From contig JACJYG010000006.1 of NCBI GenBank assembly GCA_020636215.1, positions 1,054,001 through 1,118,000 of the forward strand: 64,000 nt of DNA. Reading direction: 5' to 3'. The position numbers were made by a program, and so were the translations under genes. Source of the DNA: Lewinellaceae bacterium (GTDB taxonomy: Bacteria > Bacteroidota > Bacteroidia > Chitinophagales > Saprospiraceae). Positions 61,225-64,000 of this stretch are shown piece by piece (the first letter of the stretch is position 1; every line of letters begins with the position of its first letter). The notes under the pieces were generated by a model. It did no database searches. It saw only the letters and a program-made list of their open reading frames with translations, and was not told the origin of the DNA.

Positions 61225-62628
61225 ATGGAAAACACCTTAGCATACGAGCTGATTCAAACCTTCTCCCGACAAGACATCCGCCAGGCGCGGCAATGGCTGG
61301 CCTCGCCCTACCACAATCAGCGGGCCGACCTGCCTGTACTATTCGACTGCCTGGCCGAAGCTGGGCAGAAAAACCAACCGTTGGAGCGGGAGGCAATTTG
61401 GGAAAGCCTTTTTCCCGGCCAACCCTACGATGATCAGCAGTTGCGCCTGCTGCTGAGCTACCTGTTCAAATCGCTGGAGCAATTCCTTGCCAGCCGCGAG
61501 TTCGAATTGGATCCCTTTTTGGAAAAGCGTTTACTCCTGCAGGCCTACCGGCGGCGGAAGTTGCCCCGGCATTTCACCCACGCCTTCCGGCAGGAACAAA
61601 AACAGCTCGCCCGGCAACCGCTGCGACATCCGGAGTACCACCTGGCCCACTATTCCCTGGAACTGGAACACTATCAGATGGAATCGGCCGAGGGGCGCAC
61701 CCGGGAACTCAACCTGCAGGAACTGGAAGAACAACTCACCTATGCTTTCCTGGCGATGAAGCTTCGGCAGGGCTGCTTCGCGCTGGCTCATCAGGCGGTG
61801 TTCAACACGCATTATCACCTGGCGCTGGAAGAGGAGCTCCTGGAACTGGCGAGCCGGCCTCCGTATACCGAAGCGCCGGCCGTAGCGGTGTACTACCATG
61901 GCTATCTGGCCCTGCGGCATCCGGAAGAGGAAGAGCTGTTCACCCCATTCCGGGAGAAACTGATGGAAGCACTGGCCGTTTTCCCTCAGGAAGAATTGCG
62001 CGACCTCTTTCTGTTGGGCATTAACCTCTGCATCCGCAAGATCAACCGCAACCGGAGCGCTTTCCTGCGCGAGGCGCTGGAGTTGTACCGCCGGGGCATT
62101 GAGGCCGGCATACTGGTGGAGGACGGCCGGTTGTCGCGCTTTACCTACAACAACGTTATCGGCATCGCCCTTCGGCTGCAGGAACTGAACTGGGCCGAGC
62201 AGTTCCTGCACCAGTACCGCCCCCTGCTGGAACCCGAGCAGCAGGAGGCTACCTTCAGCCTCAACGCCGCCCGGCTGGCTTTCGCCCGTAAGGCCTATGG
62301 CCCGGCTCTCACCCACCTGCAACGGGCCGATTATAAGGACCTCATCAATAATCTGGTGGCCAAAACCCTGCAACTGAAGATCTACTACGAATTGAATGAG
62401 TTCGACTTGCTGGAGTCCCACCTGAAGACGATGCAGGCTTTTCTGCGCCGCAACCGGCGCCTGGGGTACCACCAGCAGAATTATGGCAACATCGTCCGCT
62501 TTACCCGCCGCCTGATCGTGCTTCGCCCCGGCGACCTGACAGCCCGGCAAGCGCTGCTGACGGAAATCGAACTGGCGGAGCCGCTGACGGAAAAGGGGTG
62601 GTTGCTGGAGAAGGCCGGAGCTGATTGA
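61225..62628 (+). CDS. Helical-repeat protein of unknown function
   Basis: The protein has 467 residues, without signal peptide, entirely helical with many Leu, Glu, Arg and Gln. Its size and style resemble the 505-residue protein at 22460-23977, although sequence identity is low by eye. I associate both with a large family of cytoplasmic helical proteins in Saprospiria. The gene is divergent from the T9SS cargo gene. No catalytic motif is visible. Confidence 0.65.
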   Translation: MENTLAYELIQTFSRQDIRQARQWLASPYHNQRADLPVLFDCLAEAGQKNQPLEREAIWESLFPGQPYDDQQLRLLLSYLFKSLEQFLASREFELDPFLEKRLLLQAYRRRKLPRHFTHAFRQEQKQLARQPLRHPEYHLAHYSLELEHYQMESAEGRTRELNLQELEEQLTYAFLAMKLRQGCFALAHQAVFNTHYHLALEEELLELASRPPYTEAPAVAVYYHGYLALRHPEEEELFTPFREKLMEALAVFPQEELRDLFLLGINLCIRKINRNRSAFLREALELYRRGIEAGILVEDGRLSRFTYNNVIGIALRLQELNWAEQFLHQYRPLLEPEQQEATFSLNAARLAFARKAYGPALTHLQRADYKDLINNLVAKTLQLKIYYELNEFDLLESHLKTMQAFLRRNRRLGYHQQNYGNIVRFTRRLIVLRPGDLTARQALLTEIELAEPLTEKGWLLEKAGAD

Positions 62629-62661
62629 ATTTAAAACCTCCTAATGGGCTGCCAATTCCCC

Positions 62662-63165
62662 TCACGATCGCTTCTCCCTGGCCGGTTCCTTTTGATCCTC
62701 CTCTTCCTCTTCTCCACCAAAGATCAGATCCGTGCTGGAGTAGGTGGTGCCAAAAGTCTCGGCCAGGTTGACCACCTGTTGCAGGGCATCGAGCAATTGC
62801 GGGGTAGTGAGTTCGCGCAAGGGGTGGGTAAAAACGCTGACCACATAGCCTTCGTAGATGCTGTATTTGGCGTCGAGCGCGGAGTGGAAATTGGCGTGCA
62901 GCATGCGTTCCATCTGGGTGGCGCCGATTTCCCGTTCGGCTACGATAGGAGTAAAGATGCGCATGCGGTTGTTGGGCTCATCGGTGAGCACCAATAGCAC
63001 CCGCTCGCCCTGGTAAGCCAGCCAGGATCCCCGCTCGCCTTCCAGTTGGATGCCCTCTTTCCGGAGGGCCTTCTCCAGTTTTTTGTCATTCATTTTTTGC
63101 TGGGCGCCTGCAGCCAGGGGGTAAAGTAAGACGAGGCAAACGGCTATGGATACTATTTTGAGCAT
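62662..63165 (-). CDS. Secreted YbjN/chaperone-like hypothetical protein
   Basis: The protein has 167 residues from ATG 63165, with a signal peptide (VCLVLLYPLAAGAQQ). The mature domain has the mixed alpha/beta order of YbjN or type III chaperone-like folds (GSWLAYQGERVLLVLTDE, NRMRIFTPIV, LHANFHSALDAKYSIYEGYVVSVF). The acidic tail (EEEEEDQ) follows. Function unknown. An earlier ATG at 63192 would give an unlikely charged extension before the signal peptide. Confidence 0.65.
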   Translation of the reverse strand: MLKIVSIAVCLVLLYPLAAGAQQKMNDKKLEKALRKEGIQLEGERGSWLAYQGERVLLVLTDEPNNRMRIFTPIVAEREIGATQMERMLHANFHSALDAKYSIYEGYVVSVFTHPLRELTTPQLLDALQQVVNLAETFGTTYSSTDLIFGGEEEEEDQKEPAREKRS

Positions 63166-63310
63166 GAAGTTGAAATTTTTAGCGCTTGACAAAAGCGCCC
63201 TCGTAATAGCCGTTTAAGATAAGGGAAAAAGGGAGGCGAAAATGTTAAAATGGGGAGTAGGGCGCGCAGTTTGTGAAACAGTGAGGGCCACTGGCGCTTC
63301 CAATCCTTTG

Positions 63311-63370
63311 GTTTGAGAAGTGAGTGTTTGAGAAGTGAGTGTTTGAGGAGCGAGTGTTTGAGGAGCACCT
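63311..63370. repeat. 15-bp tandem repeat, four copies
   Basis: GTTTGAGAAGTGAGT is repeated exactly at 63311-63325 and 63326-63340, with two degenerate copies to 63370. It lies next to an inverted CCGGG-type repeat. Confidence 0.7.
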
Positions 63371-63391
63371 CAAGAGATCCCCATACGGCCA

Positions 63392-63443
63392 CAAACACCC
63401 AAACTTTTCCCGGCCCCCGCAAGGACGGGGCCCAAACACTCAC
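63392..63443 (-). repeat. Inverted copy of the GTGTTTGGGCCCCGTCC repeat
   Basis: On the minus strand GTGTTTGGGCCCCGTCC, then GCGGGGGCCGGGAAAAGTTTGG, matches the copy at 56042-56082 with a few changes. Confidence 0.6.
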
Positions 63444-63460
63444 TTCATTCCCCTTAGCTA

Positions 63461-64000
63461 TTAGCTATTCTGCTTCATCCACGCCAGGATCGCCTGCGTC
63501 CCCTGAGAAGCCACATTGGCGGGCAATTCCATCCGTTTGCGCTTCAGCAGGTCGAAGGCTTCCGGCGTTTTGGCCGCGTCCGTTTGGCGGAGCACCAGGA
63601 AGCGGTTGTTGCGGGCGCTTTTCTGCACATCAAGGTTGAGCGGTAGCGGGGTGGCGAAGGCTGGGTTGATGGCAAATTGGTCTGCCTCCCGGTCGTATTC
63701 CGGCAGAATGGCTTGATAGCCCTGTCCGGAAGCCAGCAGGAAGAGGGGGTAGAACTGTTCGCCGGATTCGAATTCGGCGAAAGGCAATACCGGCTTGGGC
63801 GCCGCGCGGTCGGAGAGGTCGAAGGCGAAGCTGCCGTAGTCCTGGGAATAGCCGATCAGGTAGTTCTCCCAGACTTCCAACCGCTGGATCATACCCGACT
63901 GGGCATCCACACCGTAGCGCTCTCCCTGGAATTTCGGCTCCAGCACCGGCAGCAGGCGCTGGTTGGCCAGGTCGTAGAGGTATATGGTGCTAAAGCCTCT
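63461..64000 (-). CDS. Hypothetical protein, C-terminal part
   Basis: The frame is open to the right edge, so the N-terminus lies outside; 179 residues are visible. The sequence is beta-rich (TIYLYDLANQRLLPVLEPK, YGVDAQSGMIQRLEVWENYLIGYSQDYG) and suggests propeller-type strands, ending in a short helical region (AILAWMKQNS). The family is not recognised. A GTG at 63946 is internal. Confidence 0.6.
   Translation of the reverse strand, partial: RGFSTIYLYDLANQRLLPVLEPKFQGERYGVDAQSGMIQRLEVWENYLIGYSQDYGSFAFDLSDRAAPKPVLPFAEFESGEQFYPLFLLASGQGYQAILPEYDREADQFAINPAFATPLPLNLDVQKSARNNRFLVLRQTDAAKTPEAFDLLKRKRMELPANVASQGTQAILAWMKQNS

Noticed and set aside
63311..63370. Regular direct repeats that could suggest a CRISPR array
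   Set aside because: The 15-bp units are directly adjacent without spacers and there are no cas genes.

Overview
The window is a chromosomal stretch of a Bacteroidota bacterium, most likely from the Saprospiria (Lewinella or Haliscomenobacter relatives). The evidence is two proteins with type IX secretion (T9SS) C-terminal sorting domains, SprB-type repeats, a bacterial geranylgeranylglyceryl phosphate synthase, BlaI/BlaR1 and TonB receptor genes, many secreted proteins of unknown function, promoter-like TAnnTTTG boxes, and few Shine-Dalgarno sequences. No rRNA, tRNA, integrase, transposase or CRISPR array was recognised. Base composition is fairly even and moderately GC-rich. Two AT-rich single genes (10131-10448 and 45077-46171) stand out.

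Layout. 1-5.3 kb: the end of a BamA-like gene, a repeat-rich gap, then NTF2/SnoaL-domain secreted proteins around an NAD-dependent epimerase. 5.5-8.5 kb: a one-protein hybrid two-component system. 8.7-15.4 kb: a 55-residue membrane protein, rsgA, a GGGP synthase and two DUF3857/transglutaminase-like proteins. 16-22 kb: a minus-strand run of uncharacterised secreted proteins, including three that share an unusual GSGG...ICP motif and a CPRC/propeller protein. 22.4-27 kb: a helical-repeat protein, an HD-domain/Pycsar-effector-like membrane protein, a DUF2805 protein, ferritin and a DUF2007-like protein. 27.2-32.4 kb: BlaR1-BlaI divergent from a TonB receptor, with a perfect 21-bp inverted repeat between them. 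32.5-39 kb: an Ig-like lipoprotein, a DUF1028 protein, an ABC export system and a nucleotidyltransferase. 39.1-42.6 kb: ileS with a candidate attenuator. 42.9-53.3 kb: a GH97 glycosidase, a Reg_prop propeller, an SCP2-like protein, a GT39 protein, an OmpA lipoprotein, an S9 peptidase and an ABC exporter. 53.4-57.6 kb: an SDR and three pentose-phosphate genes (pgl, rpiB, gnd). 57.7-64 kb: a large T9SS cargo protein and hypotheticals.

The strongest new observation is upstream of ileS. A 22-codon leader ORF has seven Ile codons within eight positions. It is followed by mutually exclusive antiterminator and terminator stems, which is the classical arrangement of ribosome-mediated transcription attenuation. 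Other points of interest are the secreted GSGG-motif cluster, the HD-Pycsar-effector fusion without a cyclase, a BlaI-type operator between blaI and a TonB receptor, and a palindromic repeat inserted in frame into the ATP lid of a histidine kinase. Several families of dispersed palindromic repeats are also present, one with compensatory stem changes.

All calls come from reading sequence and translations by eye. Family names rest on recalled motifs, not on database searches.
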